Positions 26,536-34,678 of a stretch of 44,314 bases of DNA are shown piece after piece (positions within the stretch are counted from its first letter, which is position 1; each line of letters opens with the position of its first letter). Under the pieces are notes generated by a model, which had not been told where the DNA came from, ran no database searches, and saw only the letters and a program-made list of their open reading frames with translations. This DNA is from an uncultured Erysipelotrichaceae bacterium. GTDB lineage: Bacteria; Bacillota_I; Bacilli_A; Erysipelotrichales; Erysipelotrichaceae. The stretch is from assembly GCA_934725085.1 (NCBI GenBank), contig CAKVAL010000009.1:1-44314 (forward strand), read 5' to 3'. The position numbers were made by a program, and so were the translations under genes.

Positions 26536-26883
26536 TTATTTTTTACTCTTTTTGTCAATTTCCACATGCTCATAGCATAAACCAAATAACTTATAAGTTA
26601 ACCATAAACCAACTTTTTGAGAAACGGTAGATAAACCAAAAGCCAATAAAATTGTCAACGCAACAATCATAGCCGTAGATTTAGTAACCGCAAAAATCAT
26701 TGTCACAAAAACAAAAGAAACAAGCACGATAAAAATATAACGCAAAACAGTATACTTAGTCTTAGTCTTCTTATCAAAAACCATCTTACCTTGACAATGA
26801 GGGCAAGTAACCTGTTCGCTTAAATTCTTTGAATTAACATCAATCTTATGGCCACATCTATAACACTTAACTTCATTTTTCAT
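26536..26883 (-). CDS. Zinc-ribbon membrane protein
   Basis: A 115-residue protein: an N-terminal four-Cys ribbon (CYRCGHKI ... CPHCQGKM) and two membrane helices (about residues 45-65 and 68-90). The frame is open to 26967, but that part reads through the terminator of the upstream gene, whereas the ATG at 26883 has GGAG upstream and a TATAAT at 26906-26911. No family name can be given. Confidence 0.75.
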   Translation of the reverse strand: MKNEVKCYRCGHKIDVNSKNLSEQVTCPHCQGKMVFDKKTKTKYTVLRYIFIVLVSFVFVTMIFAVTKSTAMIVALTILLAFGLSTVSQKVGLWLTYKLFGLCYEHVEIDKKSKK

Positions 26884-26910
26884 ACTAATTTTTCTCCTAA
26901 CATCAATTAT

Positions 26911-26934
26911 AAAGAAAATTCCACCTAAGTGGAA
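26911..26934 (-). terminator. Terminator behind the CmpB-type membrane protein gene
   Basis: TTCCAC-TTAG-GTGGAA followed by TTTTCTTT on the minus strand. It also overlaps the probable -35 region of the zinc-ribbon gene. Confidence 0.65.
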
Positions 26935-26959
26935 CTTCTTTTTAATATATAAACGAAAG

Positions 26960-27020
26960 GGAGACACAAAGCATTTAATTACTTTGTACCCTAATGATAA
27001 CTTTCAAATGTGAAAGCTGT
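26960..27020 (-). other. Two hairpins in the 3' untranslated region
   Basis: CTTTCA-AATG-TGAAAG (27001-27016) and ACAAAG-N10-CTTTGT (26966-26987) lie between the stop of the CmpB-type gene and its terminator. No open frame covers them. They could stabilise the mRNA end or belong to a small RNA; nothing further can be said. Confidence 0.35.
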
Positions 27021-27047
27021 GTGTATACATTATGGAAAATTATGTGA

Positions 27048-27800
27048 TTATTTCTTATGACGCAAGTTTTGGAAAACCTCTGCCTTATTTTCTAAGATTT
27101 CACTATACTTAGACAAAGTATCCTTTAAAGACATATTCTCAATTTTAACTTGATTGAAGAAAGGAAGCTTCTTTTCAGCCTCAATACGCTTTTGAGCAAG
27201 TAAATCCTTAAGTTCTTCATACTTAACAACAATACCATGCATATCACCAAAATGCTTAATATCAATAGCTTCTTTTGTAGAAACATAATTATCAATCAAG
27301 AAGACGCCATAGAACAAGCCGATAAAGAATGAGAAAGCCAAGTTATTTGTCAGCCAAACAATACCATCTATCGCAATTGGATGAATTACTAAATAATAAA
27401 CAGCGCCTATCGCACCCCAAAAGAAAGAGAACAATGGACAAATAACGCCCATGACATTACCCCATCTTTTACGATAATCCCAAAGACGCATATTCATAAC
27501 CTTCAACAAGAAAACACCACCAACAAACTCAATAAGTGTCATTGCGATTGTAATACCGATAATAATTACTATAGCCGGTGGATTATCCAAATACGCATCT
27601 ACTGTATAAGTGATACAAAACATCGTTGTAAGACCCACACCATAGATTGGAAGATAAGGGCCCTTGCAAAAACCTGGGTTAATAAAATACTTACCACGAG
27701 GACCTGAATGACTAATTAGATTTCTAAAAAAGAATTCTAGTATATAGCCAAGTAAGGCTCCCGCAAAAAATAAAAATGCTAAAATTAATGGAATATTCAT
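27048..27800 (-). CDS. CmpB-type multi-span membrane protein (ABC_trans_CmpB family)
   Basis: A 250-residue protein with about six membrane helices and the family sequence NPGFCKGPYLPIYGVG plus MRLWDYRKRWGN. The Pfam family is named 'putative ABC transporter type IV', but there is no ATPase domain here or nearby and transport has not been shown. The C-terminal 60 residues are a charged helical tail. It lies 12 bases after glpK and probably shares its transcript. Confidence 0.8.
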   Translation of the reverse strand: MNIPLILAFLFFAGALLGYILEFFFRNLISHSGPRGKYFINPGFCKGPYLPIYGVGLTTMFCITYTVDAYLDNPPAIVIIIGITIAMTLIEFVGGVFLLKVMNMRLWDYRKRWGNVMGVICPLFSFFWGAIGAVYYLVIHPIAIDGIVWLTNNLAFSFFIGLFYGVFLIDNYVSTKEAIDIKHFGDMHGIVVKYEELKDLLAQKRIEAEKKLPFFNQVKIENMSLKDTLSKYSEILENKAEVFQNLRHKK

Positions 27801-27812
27801 GAGACAATATTA

Positions 27813-29303
27813 TCACGATTTTGCCCAAAATAAAGCTGTATCAATCGCTTTCTTCCAACCCTTAATCTTTGTATCCCTAACTTCCTTAGTCATCGTACTA
27901 GAGAAACTCTTATCAATTGACCAATTATACTTGATCTCATCTTCATCCTTATAAAAACCGACAGCTAAACCAGCTAAATAAGCAGCGCCCAAAGCCGTAG
28001 TCTCAGTCACCATAGGACGATATACCTTGGCATTTAATAAATCAGCTTGAAATTGCATCAAAAGATTATTAGCACTAGCACCACCATCAACCTTAAGTTC
28101 TCTAACCATTACACCAGCATCCTCTTCCATAGCCTTGACAATATCATATGTTTCATAAGCTATAGATTCTAAAGTAGCTCTAACCAAATGATTCTTATTA
28201 AAACCACGAGTAATACCTACAATTGTACCCCTAGCATGTTGTGACCAATATGGAGCACCAAGTCCTGTAAAAGCGGGAACCACATAAGCACCTTCAGTAT
28301 CACTTACTTCACTTGCTAAAACTTCACTCTCTCTAGCAAAATTAATTATCTTTAATTCATCTCTTAACCACTGAATAACAGCACCACCAATAAATATTGA
28401 ACCCTCTAGAGCGTATTGAATCTTACCATTAGCACTAGCTGCAATCGTAGTTACCAAACCATTATTTGATCTTACCAAGTCAGTACCTGTATTCATCAAC
28501 AAGAAACAACCAGTACCATAGGTATTCTTCATTTCACCCTTATTAAAACAGCATTGTCCAAATAAAGCACATTGTTGATCACCAGCTGCACCACTTATCT
28601 TAATCGGTACTTTAAACATCTCAGGAACTGTCTCACCATAAACATAACTAGAAGGTTTAACATCAGGCAATAAAGACTCTGGAATATCTAATAACTCTAA
28701 TAATTCTTTATCCCACTCTAATGTATTAATATTAAACAACATTGTTCTAGAAGCATTAGTATAGTCGGTAACATGAACCTTACCACCTGTTAGATTATAA
28801 ATTAACCAAGTATCAATAGTACCAAAATAAAGTTCACCTTTATTGGCTCTATCTCTTACCCCTTCTACATTATCTAAAATCCACTTAATCTTACTACCAG
28901 AAAAATAAGCATCAGGCACAAGCCCTGTTTTCTTCTTAATCATATCGCTATAGCCTTTTTCTACTAGATCATCGATGATATCACTAGTTCTACGGCATTG
29001 CCACACTATCGCATTATAAACAGGTTCGCCTGTTACTTTATCCCATATCAAAGTTGTTTCCCTTTGGTTAGTAATACCAATACTAGCCACATCACACGGA
29101 TCAATTCTTCCATGTTTTAAAGCCAGTCTTGCTACCTCTAAAATTGAATTAAAAATTTCTTTACCATCATGTTCTACCCAAGCAGGATGAGGATAGTATT
29201 GAGTAAATTCCTTTTGAGCCACAGAAACCATATTCCCCAACTTATCAAAAATGATACAGCGAGAACTAGTAGTCCCTTGGTCAAGAGCCATCACATACTT
29301 CAT
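27813..29303 (-). CDS. glpK: Glycerol kinase
   Basis: Phosphorylates glycerol to glycerol 3-phosphate. 496 residues; FGGY-family motifs are ALDQGTTSSRCIIFD, WVEHDG, GITNQRETTLIWDK, TYGTGCFLLMNTG, GLGAPYW and the C-terminal KVDGGASANNLLMQFQADL. Ribosome site GGAG before the ATG at 29303. No glpF or glycerol-3-phosphate oxidase/dehydrogenase is adjacent. Confidence 0.97.
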   Translation of the reverse strand: MKYVMALDQGTTSSRCIIFDKLGNMVSVAQKEFTQYYPHPAWVEHDGKEIFNSILEVARLALKHGRIDPCDVASIGITNQRETTLIWDKVTGEPVYNAIVWQCRRTSDIIDDLVEKGYSDMIKKKTGLVPDAYFSGSKIKWILDNVEGVRDRANKGELYFGTIDTWLIYNLTGGKVHVTDYTNASRTMLFNINTLEWDKELLELLDIPESLLPDVKPSSYVYGETVPEMFKVPIKISGAAGDQQCALFGQCCFNKGEMKNTYGTGCFLLMNTGTDLVRSNNGLVTTIAASANGKIQYALEGSIFIGGAVIQWLRDELKIINFARESEVLASEVSDTEGAYVVPAFTGLGAPYWSQHARGTIVGITRGFNKNHLVRATLESIAYETYDIVKAMEEDAGVMVRELKVDGGASANNLLMQFQADLLNAKVYRPMVTETTALGAAYLAGLAVGFYKDEDEIKYNWSIDKSFSSTMTKEVRDTKIKGWKKAIDTALFWAKS

Positions 29304-29332
29304 ATTTTTTCTCCATTAAATTGTTAAATAAA

Positions 29333-29361
29333 TTATATAATTTTGAGTATGATATATCCAA
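29333..29361 (-). promoter_or_regulatory. glpK promoter, overlapping the divergent promoter
   Basis: On the minus strand TTGGAT (29361-29356), 17 bases, TATAAT (29338-29333). The -10 box is one half of the palindrome AATTATATAATT, whose other half gives a TATAAT for the divergent S66 gene. The -35 box lies inside the S66 coding sequence. Confidence 0.65.
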
Positions 29362-30320
29362 ATTATTTAAAAAATGATGACACTATTGGCATTTGTGCCC
29401 TAAGTGCTGGCGTTGGTGATGATATTGAACAATATGAAAAATCATTAAGTTTTTTATCCAGACAAAACAAAATAATCGAAACAGTATCAGTGAGAAACAA
29501 CGCATTAGTTGCTAATACACCTATTATTAGAGCTAAGGAATTAAATTCATTAGTATCCAACAAAGATATTAAAGCTATAATTTGCGCAGCAGGTGGTGAT
29601 GGCCAACTTGAAACATTACCTTATATTGACTATGAAAATATTAAAAACAATCCTAAATGGTATCTAGGAGCAAGTGATCCAACCAACCTTTTATTTGTCG
29701 TAACTACCATGTTAGATATAGCTACCCTATATTCATGTAACGCCAAGTCTTTTGTAGGAAATAAGGATGATTTAATCACTTATGAATATTTATATGGTAA
29801 GCTATCTAAACAAAATAGTTATGAGAAATACCAATCTTTTATTGACTATATAAATGATAATGATAATTATTTACCAGTTAGATATGAAAGTGAAAAAGAT
29901 TTTAATACTAAAGGCAGAATCATTGGAGGATGTCTAGATTGTTTAGCTAAAATAATAGGTACACCATATGATCATGTAAATGAATTTATTGAAAAATATA
30001 AGGACGATGGTATTATCTGGTACTTTGACATCTTCTCTATGTCAGCCTATGATGTATATTTAACCTTATTACAATTTAAATTAGCTGGTTATTTCAAATA
30101 TACAAAAGCTGTCTTATTTGGAAGAGTAGCCTTTGAAAGCATCGCCTATAATCAATACATTACAAGTTATAAACAAGCATATTCAAAAGCACTAGAAAAC
30201 ATTCCATTTATTAGTGAAATGGACATTGGACATACCCGCCCTCATTTCACCATCATCAATGGAGCTATTGCAGAAGTTGAATATGAAAATCATAAAGGAT
30301 CAATATCTTATCTTATATAA
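29349..30320 (+). CDS. S66 (LD-carboxypeptidase/MccF) family protein
   Basis: About 323 residues. Recognisable S66 features are the N-terminal DTIGICALSAG, the AAGGDGQLETLPYIDYENI segment, the nucleophile loop YLGASDPTN and the C-terminal GHTRPHFTIINGA with the catalytic His. S66 enzymes cleave LD-bonds in recycled peptidoglycan or inactivate microcin C. Where many relatives have the catalytic Glu, this protein reads WYFDIFSMSA, so an Asp may substitute. A TTG at 29343 is an alternative start. There is no ribosome site, and TATAAT ends seven bases before the ATG. The 3' end overlaps truA by 21 bases. Confidence 0.8.
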   Translation: MIYPNYLKNDDTIGICALSAGVGDDIEQYEKSLSFLSRQNKIIETVSVRNNALVANTPIIRAKELNSLVSNKDIKAIICAAGGDGQLETLPYIDYENIKNNPKWYLGASDPTNLLFVVTTMLDIATLYSCNAKSFVGNKDDLITYEYLYGKLSKQNSYEKYQSFIDYINDNDNYLPVRYESEKDFNTKGRIIGGCLDCLAKIIGTPYDHVNEFIEKYKDDGIIWYFDIFSMSAYDVYLTLLQFKLAGYFKYTKAVLFGRVAFESIAYNQYITSYKQAYSKALENIPFISEMDIGHTRPHFTIINGAIAEVEYENHKGSISYLI

Positions 30321-31031
30321 GTAAAGACCGCTGCCAGTTATATTATATCTGACAGCTTTTTTATTTGGCACAGCCAGCATATTTTCAATATCCGCTAAAG
30401 TCTTTTTACCCCTACCCAAATCAATCAAAGTACCAACCATGATTCTTACCATATTCTTAAGAAAACCATCACCAGTTACTGTGATTGTCAACAAATCTTT
30501 CTTTCTTGTTATTTTAAATTCAGTAATAGTACGAGTTTGATCAGCCTTATCTTCATAAGGAGTTGTATTAAAACTTGAGAAATCATGAGTACCCAAGTAT
30601 AACTTAGCACCCTTTTTCATCAAATCTAAATCTAATTTGTAATGACATTGATAAGCGAAACCATCCAAGAAAACATCGTATTCACCGACGTTAATTAAAT
30701 ATTTATAAGTCTTATTCTTTACATTAAAACGAGCATGAAAGTTCTGAGAAACCACTTCCGCCTTAATGACATGAATGTCCTTGTTAGTTAAAGAATTTAA
30801 AGCCCCTTTTAGTCTATAAGGATCCATTTCCTTATCATTATCAAAATGAAATACTTGACCATAGGCATGAACCTTAGCATCTGTTCTTGATGCCATAATA
30901 ATTCTAATATCCTCGTGGAATATTTCCTTTAAAGCTTTTTCAATATTATCTTGAATTGTAGGACCATTGGGCTGTGATTGAAATCCTACATAATTATTGC
31001 CATTATAGGCTATTGTTACCTTATATCTCAT
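30300..31031 (-). CDS. truA: tRNA pseudouridine(38-40) synthase
   Basis: Modifies U38-U40 in the anticodon arm. 243 residues from the ATG at 31031; catalytic Asp in ASRTDAKVHAYGQ, RNA-binding FHARFNVKNKTYKY and LKNMVRIMVGTL are present. The ATG overlaps the ecfT stop by four bases. Directly after ecfA1-ecfA2-ecfT is its usual Firmicutes position. A longer frame to 31067 is not supported. Confidence 0.95.
   Translation of the reverse strand: MRYKVTIAYNGNNYVGFQSQPNGPTIQDNIEKALKEIFHEDIRIIMASRTDAKVHAYGQVFHFDNDKEMDPYRLKGALNSLTNKDIHVIKAEVVSQNFHARFNVKNKTYKYLINVGEYDVFLDGFAYQCHYKLDLDLMKKGAKLYLGTHDFSSFNTTPYEDKADQTRTITEFKITRKKDLLTITVTGDGFLKNMVRIMVGTLIDLGRGKKTLADIENMLAVPNKKAVRYNITGSGLYLYKIRY
30330..30362 (+). 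terminator. Terminator behind the S66 gene, inside truA
   Basis: GCTG-c-CAG pairs with CTG-a-CAGC (one mismatch), followed by six T. It lies within the antisense strand of the truA 3' end. Confidence 0.65.
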
Positions 31032-31828
31032 AAGAAAAATCTTGAGGCAATAGAGAACGCAAGACAAACATTAGCTAAGATAATAAAGATGATATCCCTA
31101 GCACCTATCTTTAAAACATGATAGCGAGTTCTTTCTTTATCAGGAACATAACCTCTAGCTTCCATCGCATCAGCCAATTCATAAGCTCTTTGGAAAGCTA
31201 CAGTAAATAATGGAATTATCAAAGATAAAATCGCATTAATCTTTTCTTTTAGTTTGCCCTCATCAAAATCAACACCACGAGACTTTTGTGAATTCATGAT
31301 GCGCATTGTTTCTTCAATAATAGTAGGAATAAAACGTAGGGCAATCGAAATCATCATAGCCACTTCATGATATGGAAAGTGGAACACTCTTAATGGTGAC
31401 AATAACGATTCAATCCCAAGTGTTAAATCTAAAGGCTTGGTAGTAGCAGTTAAAGTAGTGGTTACCATAATCATCAACAATATTCTTACTACAATATATA
31501 AGGTATTAAAGATGGCATCACTATATAAAATAAAACTACCAATCGTTAATAATTCAGATCCTGTTTTAATAGTTAGACAATTGATTATCAACAGGAATAA
31601 CATCATAAACATTGTTGATTTTAATGTCTTAAGTACTAAACTTAATTTTACTTTAGCTAAGAAAACAACAATTAAAATAACTGCTCCTAGCACTCCATAT
31701 ACAAACCAAGAATCAGGCACAAAGATAGCGATAATCATCGCAAACATCGCAACTATCTTGGCACGAGGGTCAAGTTTATGAATAATTGAATTAACAGGAA
31801 TATATTTACCAAATACTAAATTGTTCAT
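31028..31828 (-). CDS. ecfT: ECF transporter transmembrane subunit EcfT
   Basis: A 266-residue membrane protein with about five to six helices. It carries both ATPase-contact Ala/Ser-Arg-Gly motifs in long cytoplasmic helices (MNSQKSRGVDF and ADAMEARGY). It forms the energising module with the two ATPases and serves several vitamin-binding S proteins encoded elsewhere. Starts four bases inside ecfA2. Confidence 0.95.
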   Translation of the reverse strand: MNNLVFGKYIPVNSIIHKLDPRAKIVAMFAMIIAIFVPDSWFVYGVLGAVILIVVFLAKVKLSLVLKTLKSTMFMMLFLLIINCLTIKTGSELLTIGSFILYSDAIFNTLYIVVRILLMIMVTTTLTATTKPLDLTLGIESLLSPLRVFHFPYHEVAMMISIALRFIPTIIEETMRIMNSQKSRGVDFDEGKLKEKINAILSLIIPLFTVAFQRAYELADAMEARGYVPDKERTRYHVLKIGARDIIFIILANVCLAFSIASRFFL

Positions 31829-32679
31829 TTCTTAAGCTCCTTTGATAAATATTTTGCCAACTCATCAATAGTACGTACATTTGATGGTACTTTAAAACCC
31901 TTATCATTTAAGGCGTTCTTAACACTTAAAATCTTTGGTTCTAGAATATTAAATTCTTTGACCTTCTCTTTATCATTAAATAATTCTAAGGTGTTACCAC
32001 TATATTTAACCTCACCATCAGCCATCAAAACCGTATTATCAGCATAGTTATAGACAATCTCATTATCATGGGTAACCAAAATAACCGTAATGCCGGCCTT
32101 CTTATTTAGCTTAACAAACAAGTCAATCATCTCCTGACTTCCCTTAGGATCTAGTCCGGCAGTAGGCTCATCTAAGACAATGATTTTTGGTTCTAGAGCT
32201 AAAATACCTGCAATAGCGATTCTTCTTTTTTGACCACCTGATAAGTCAAATGGTGAAGTTTCATAATAACTTTCATCAATGCCAACCATCTTTAATGCTA
32301 ATTTAGCCTTGGAAATAGCTTCTTGTTCACTAGCACCATAATTCTTAGGACCAAAGGCAACATCTTTTAGAATTGTTTCTTCGAATAATTGATATTCAGA
32401 GAATTGGAAAACAAGGCCTACTTTCTTTCTTAAAGCCTTCAACCCCTTATTTTTCTTGCCAGGCAAGATAATGGTATCTTCAATCTCTAAAGAACCACTA
32501 CTTGGTACCAATAAGGCATTTAAATGCTCAACTAAAGTAGACTTACCACTACCTGTTTTACCAATAATAGCTGTAATCTTGCCTTCTTCAATATTTAAAT
32601 TTATATCTTTAAGGGCATGGTGAGCATAAGGCATACCCTCATCATAGATATAACTTAATGATTTGAATGTAATCGCCAT
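31825..32679 (-). CDS. ecfA2: ECF transporter ATPase EcfA2
   Basis: ABC ATPase of 284 residues with Walker A GKTGSGKST, Q-loop FQFSEYQLFEETI, signature LSGGQKRRI and Walker B IIVLDEPTAG. It overlaps ecfA1 by 25 bases. Confidence 0.95.
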   Translation of the reverse strand: MAITFKSLSYIYDEGMPYAHHALKDINLNIEEGKITAIIGKTGSGKSTLVEHLNALLVPSSGSLEIEDTIILPGKKNKGLKALRKKVGLVFQFSEYQLFEETILKDVAFGPKNYGASEQEAISKAKLALKMVGIDESYYETSPFDLSGGQKRRIAIAGILALEPKIIVLDEPTAGLDPKGSQEMIDLFVKLNKKAGITVILVTHDNEIVYNYADNTVLMADGEVKYSGNTLELFNDKEKVKEFNILEPKILSVKNALNDKGFKVPSNVRTIDELAKYLSKELKK

Positions 32680-33479
32680 AATTCTTCCACCATTTCATTT
32701 ATTTCACTACCCTTTAATTTAATATGTTCTCTCTTAAGAGCTTCCTTAAGCTTTAGATTAAAAGGAATATCAAGTTCAATTTTTCTTAATTCATCAGCAT
32801 GCTTAAATACTTCACTTGGCTTATCATGCATAAAGATTTCACCTTGATTCAAGACAATACAATCGCTAGATTGCAATACTTCTTCAATATCATGAGCAAT
32901 TGAAATGATAGTAAAAGAACCATCACCATGTAACTTACGCATAATATCTTTAATATCTTTTTTGCCTCTTGGATCTAACATCGAAGTAGCTTCATCAAAA
33001 ATAATAATGTCCGGATTCATTGCCAAGACACCCGCAATAGCCACTCTTTGTTTCTGACCACCAGATAAGGCAGTAGGTTCTTTATCTAAGAATTCCTCGA
33101 GTCCTACTTCCTTAGCATATTTATTGATAATATCATCCATACACGATTGAGGAACCATATGATTTTCAAGTCCAAAGGCAATATCATCTCTTACGGTTGA
33201 TCCAATAAATTGGTTATCAGGGTTTTGGAAAACAATTCCAATCTTTTCTCTTATCTTGTAAACATTCTCTTCATTTAGTTCAAGACCATCAATTTTGATA
33301 GATCCACTCTTAGCTTCTAATAATCCAATTAATAATCTAGCAAGAGTAGATTTACCACTACCATTGTGACCAATGATAGTAACATAGTCTCCTTTTTTGA
33401 TATCAAAGGAAATATTTTTAATAACTTTCTTTGTTTCGTTATAGGAAAAATCTAGATTTTTTACTTCTATTAAACTCAT
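32655..33479 (-). CDS. ecfA1: ECF transporter ATPase EcfA1
   Basis: ABC ATPase of 274 residues: Walker A GHNGSGKST, Q-loop FQNPDNQFIGSTV, signature LSGGQKQRV, Walker B IIIFDEATSMLDPRG. First gene of the ECF-truA operon. The ATG at 33479 lacks a Shine-Dalgarno site and a TATAAT (33492-33487) ends seven bases before it, so this operon probably begins with a leaderless mRNA. Confidence 0.95.
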   Translation of the reverse strand: MSLIEVKNLDFSYNETKKVIKNISFDIKKGDYVTIIGHNGSGKSTLARLLIGLLEAKSGSIKIDGLELNEENVYKIREKIGIVFQNPDNQFIGSTVRDDIAFGLENHMVPQSCMDDIINKYAKEVGLEEFLDKEPTALSGGQKQRVAIAGVLAMNPDIIIFDEATSMLDPRGKKDIKDIMRKLHGDGSFTIISIAHDIEEVLQSSDCIVLNQGEIFMHDKPSEVFKHADELRKIELDIPFNLKLKEALKREHIKLKGSEINEMVEELWRLHSNH

Positions 33480-33486
33480 GTGGTAT

Positions 33487-33492
33487 ATTATA
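33487..33492 (-). promoter_or_regulatory. -10 box of the ecfA1 operon (leaderless start)
   Basis: TATAAT followed by ATACCAC and then the ecfA1 ATG. The expected transcript start falls on or next to the start codon. Confidence 0.5.
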
Positions 33493-33526
33493 ACTCATTT
33501 TATTTATTAAGTTGAATTCTTTGGTA

Positions 33527-33532
33527 TATAAT
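33527..33532 (+). promoter_or_regulatory. -10 box of fba
   Basis: TATAAT 30 bases before the fba ATG; no good -35. A strong AAGGAG site follows at the usual distance. Confidence 0.5.
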
Positions 33533-33561
33533 TATGGAGGTAAATAAGAAGGAGAAAAAAT

Positions 33562-34527
33562 ATGCCATTAGTTACTACTAAAGAAATGTTTGAGAAAGCT
33601 TACGAAGGCGGTTACGCTATCGGTGCTTTCAACGTAAACAACATGGAAATTATCCAAGGTATTACTGAAGCTGCAAAGGAATGCAACGCACCAGTAATTC
33701 TACAAGTTTCAAAGGGAGCTAGAGCTTACGCTAACAGAACTTACTTAGTTAAATTAGTTGAAGCAGCTGTAATTGAAACAGGTCTTCCTATTGCTTTACA
33801 CTTAGACCATGGTGATTCATTCGAAACATGTAAAGAATGTGTTGATGATGGTTTCACATCTGTTATGATTGATGCTTCTAGCAAATCTCTAGAAGAAAAT
33901 ATTGAGCTTACTAAGAAGGTTGTAGAATACGCACATGCTCATGGTGTTGTAGTTGAAGCTGAGCTTGGTACATTAGCTGGTGTTGAAGATGAAGTTAAGG
34001 TTGATGCTGCTGATTCTTCTTACACTCGTCCAGAAGACGTTGAAAGATTCGTTAAGGAAACTGGTTGTGACTCACTAGCAATCGCTATCGGTACTTCTCA
34101 TGGTGCTTACAAGTTCACTCCTGAACAATGTACAAGAAATGAAGAAGGCGTTCTAGTACCTCCACCTCTAAGATTTGATATCCTTGAAGAAGTTCAAAAG
34201 AGACTTCCTGGATTCCCAATCGTTCTTCATGGTTCTTCAAGTGTTCCTCAAGAATACGTTAAGATGATCAATGAACACGGTGGTAAGATGCCAGATGCTG
34301 TTGGTATCCCTGAATCTCAATTAAGAGAAGCTGCTAAGATGGCTGTATGTAAGATCAACATTGACTCAGACTTAAGACTTGCTATGACAGGTACAATCAG
34401 AAAGTTCTTCGATGAACACCCTGAAAAGTTTGACCCAAGAGAATACTTAAAGCCAGCTAGAAACAACATCAAGGAACTTGTTAAGCACAAGATTACTGAT
34501 GTTCTAGGTTGCGATCACAAAGCATAA
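33562..34527 (+). CDS. fba: Class II fructose-bisphosphate aldolase
   Basis: Glycolytic zinc aldolase. 321 residues; metal and substrate motifs are LHLDHGDSFETC (His pair), VEAELGTLAG, AIGTSHGAYKF, VLHGSSSVP and CKINIDSDLR. Codon use differs from neighbours (many GGT, GCT, AAG and TTC codons), typical of a highly expressed gene. Strong AAGGAG ribosome site. Single-gene unit ending at a long hairpin. Confidence 0.95.
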   Translation: MPLVTTKEMFEKAYEGGYAIGAFNVNNMEIIQGITEAAKECNAPVILQVSKGARAYANRTYLVKLVEAAVIETGLPIALHLDHGDSFETCKECVDDGFTSVMIDASSKSLEENIELTKKVVEYAHAHGVVVEAELGTLAGVEDEVKVDAADSSYTRPEDVERFVKETGCDSLAIAIGTSHGAYKFTPEQCTRNEEGVLVPPPLRFDILEEVQKRLPGFPIVLHGSSSVPQEYVKMINEHGGKMPDAVGIPESQLREAAKMAVCKINIDSDLRLAMTGTIRKFFDEHPEKFDPREYLKPARNNIKELVKHKITDVLGCDHKA

Positions 34528-34562
34528 GAATTCAAAGCTCCCAAGTGGAGCTTTTCTTATGC
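34522..34562 (+). terminator. Long two-part terminator hairpin of fba
   Basis: An inner stem AAAGCTCC/GGAGCTTT continues, after a small bulge, into an outer perfect 9-bp stem GCATAAGAA/TTCTTATGC that contains the fba stop codon. The next sequence, CCTAAAAT-GAT-ATTTTAGG (34562-34580), is another perfect hairpin. Confidence 0.75.
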
Positions 34563-34577
34563 CTAAAATGATATTTT

Positions 34578-34628
34578 AGGAAAAACGTACAAAAATAAGG
34601 TCAAATTATATTGGAAAACGTACAAAGA
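34578..34628 (+). repeat. Short direct repeat GGAAAA(A)CGTACAAA
   Basis: Two copies about 35 bases apart in the space between fba and gatD: GGAAAAACGTACAAA from about 34579 and GGAAAACGTACAAA from about 34613. No function is evident; they could be a protein binding site or a remnant. Confidence 0.45.
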
Positions 34629-34649
34629 AAATACATTCATTCTTTAAAA

Positions 34650-34672
34650 AAGAGGAAGTTAATCTCCCTCTT
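34650..34672 (-). terminator. Terminator behind gatD
   Basis: On the minus strand AAGAGG and CCTCTT pair around GAGATTAACTT, followed by six T. It begins seven bases after the gatD stop. Confidence 0.75.
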
Positions 34673-34678
34673 AGTACT

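Noticed and set aside
26884..26967. N-terminal extension of the zinc-ribbon protein.
   Set aside because: It reads through a terminator hairpin; the ATG at 26883 has its own ribosome site and -10 box.
26960..27020. A small RNA gene formed by the two hairpins.
   Set aside because: There is no separate promoter or T-run for such an RNA; they are reported only as 3' structure.
27048..27800. Calling this gene an ABC transporter because of the family name.
   Set aside because: No ATPase motif is present in it or next to it; only the membrane family can be stated.
34578..34628. Attachment site or start of a CRISPR-like repeat array.
   Set aside because: There are only two short copies, no integrase, no cas genes and no regular spacer.
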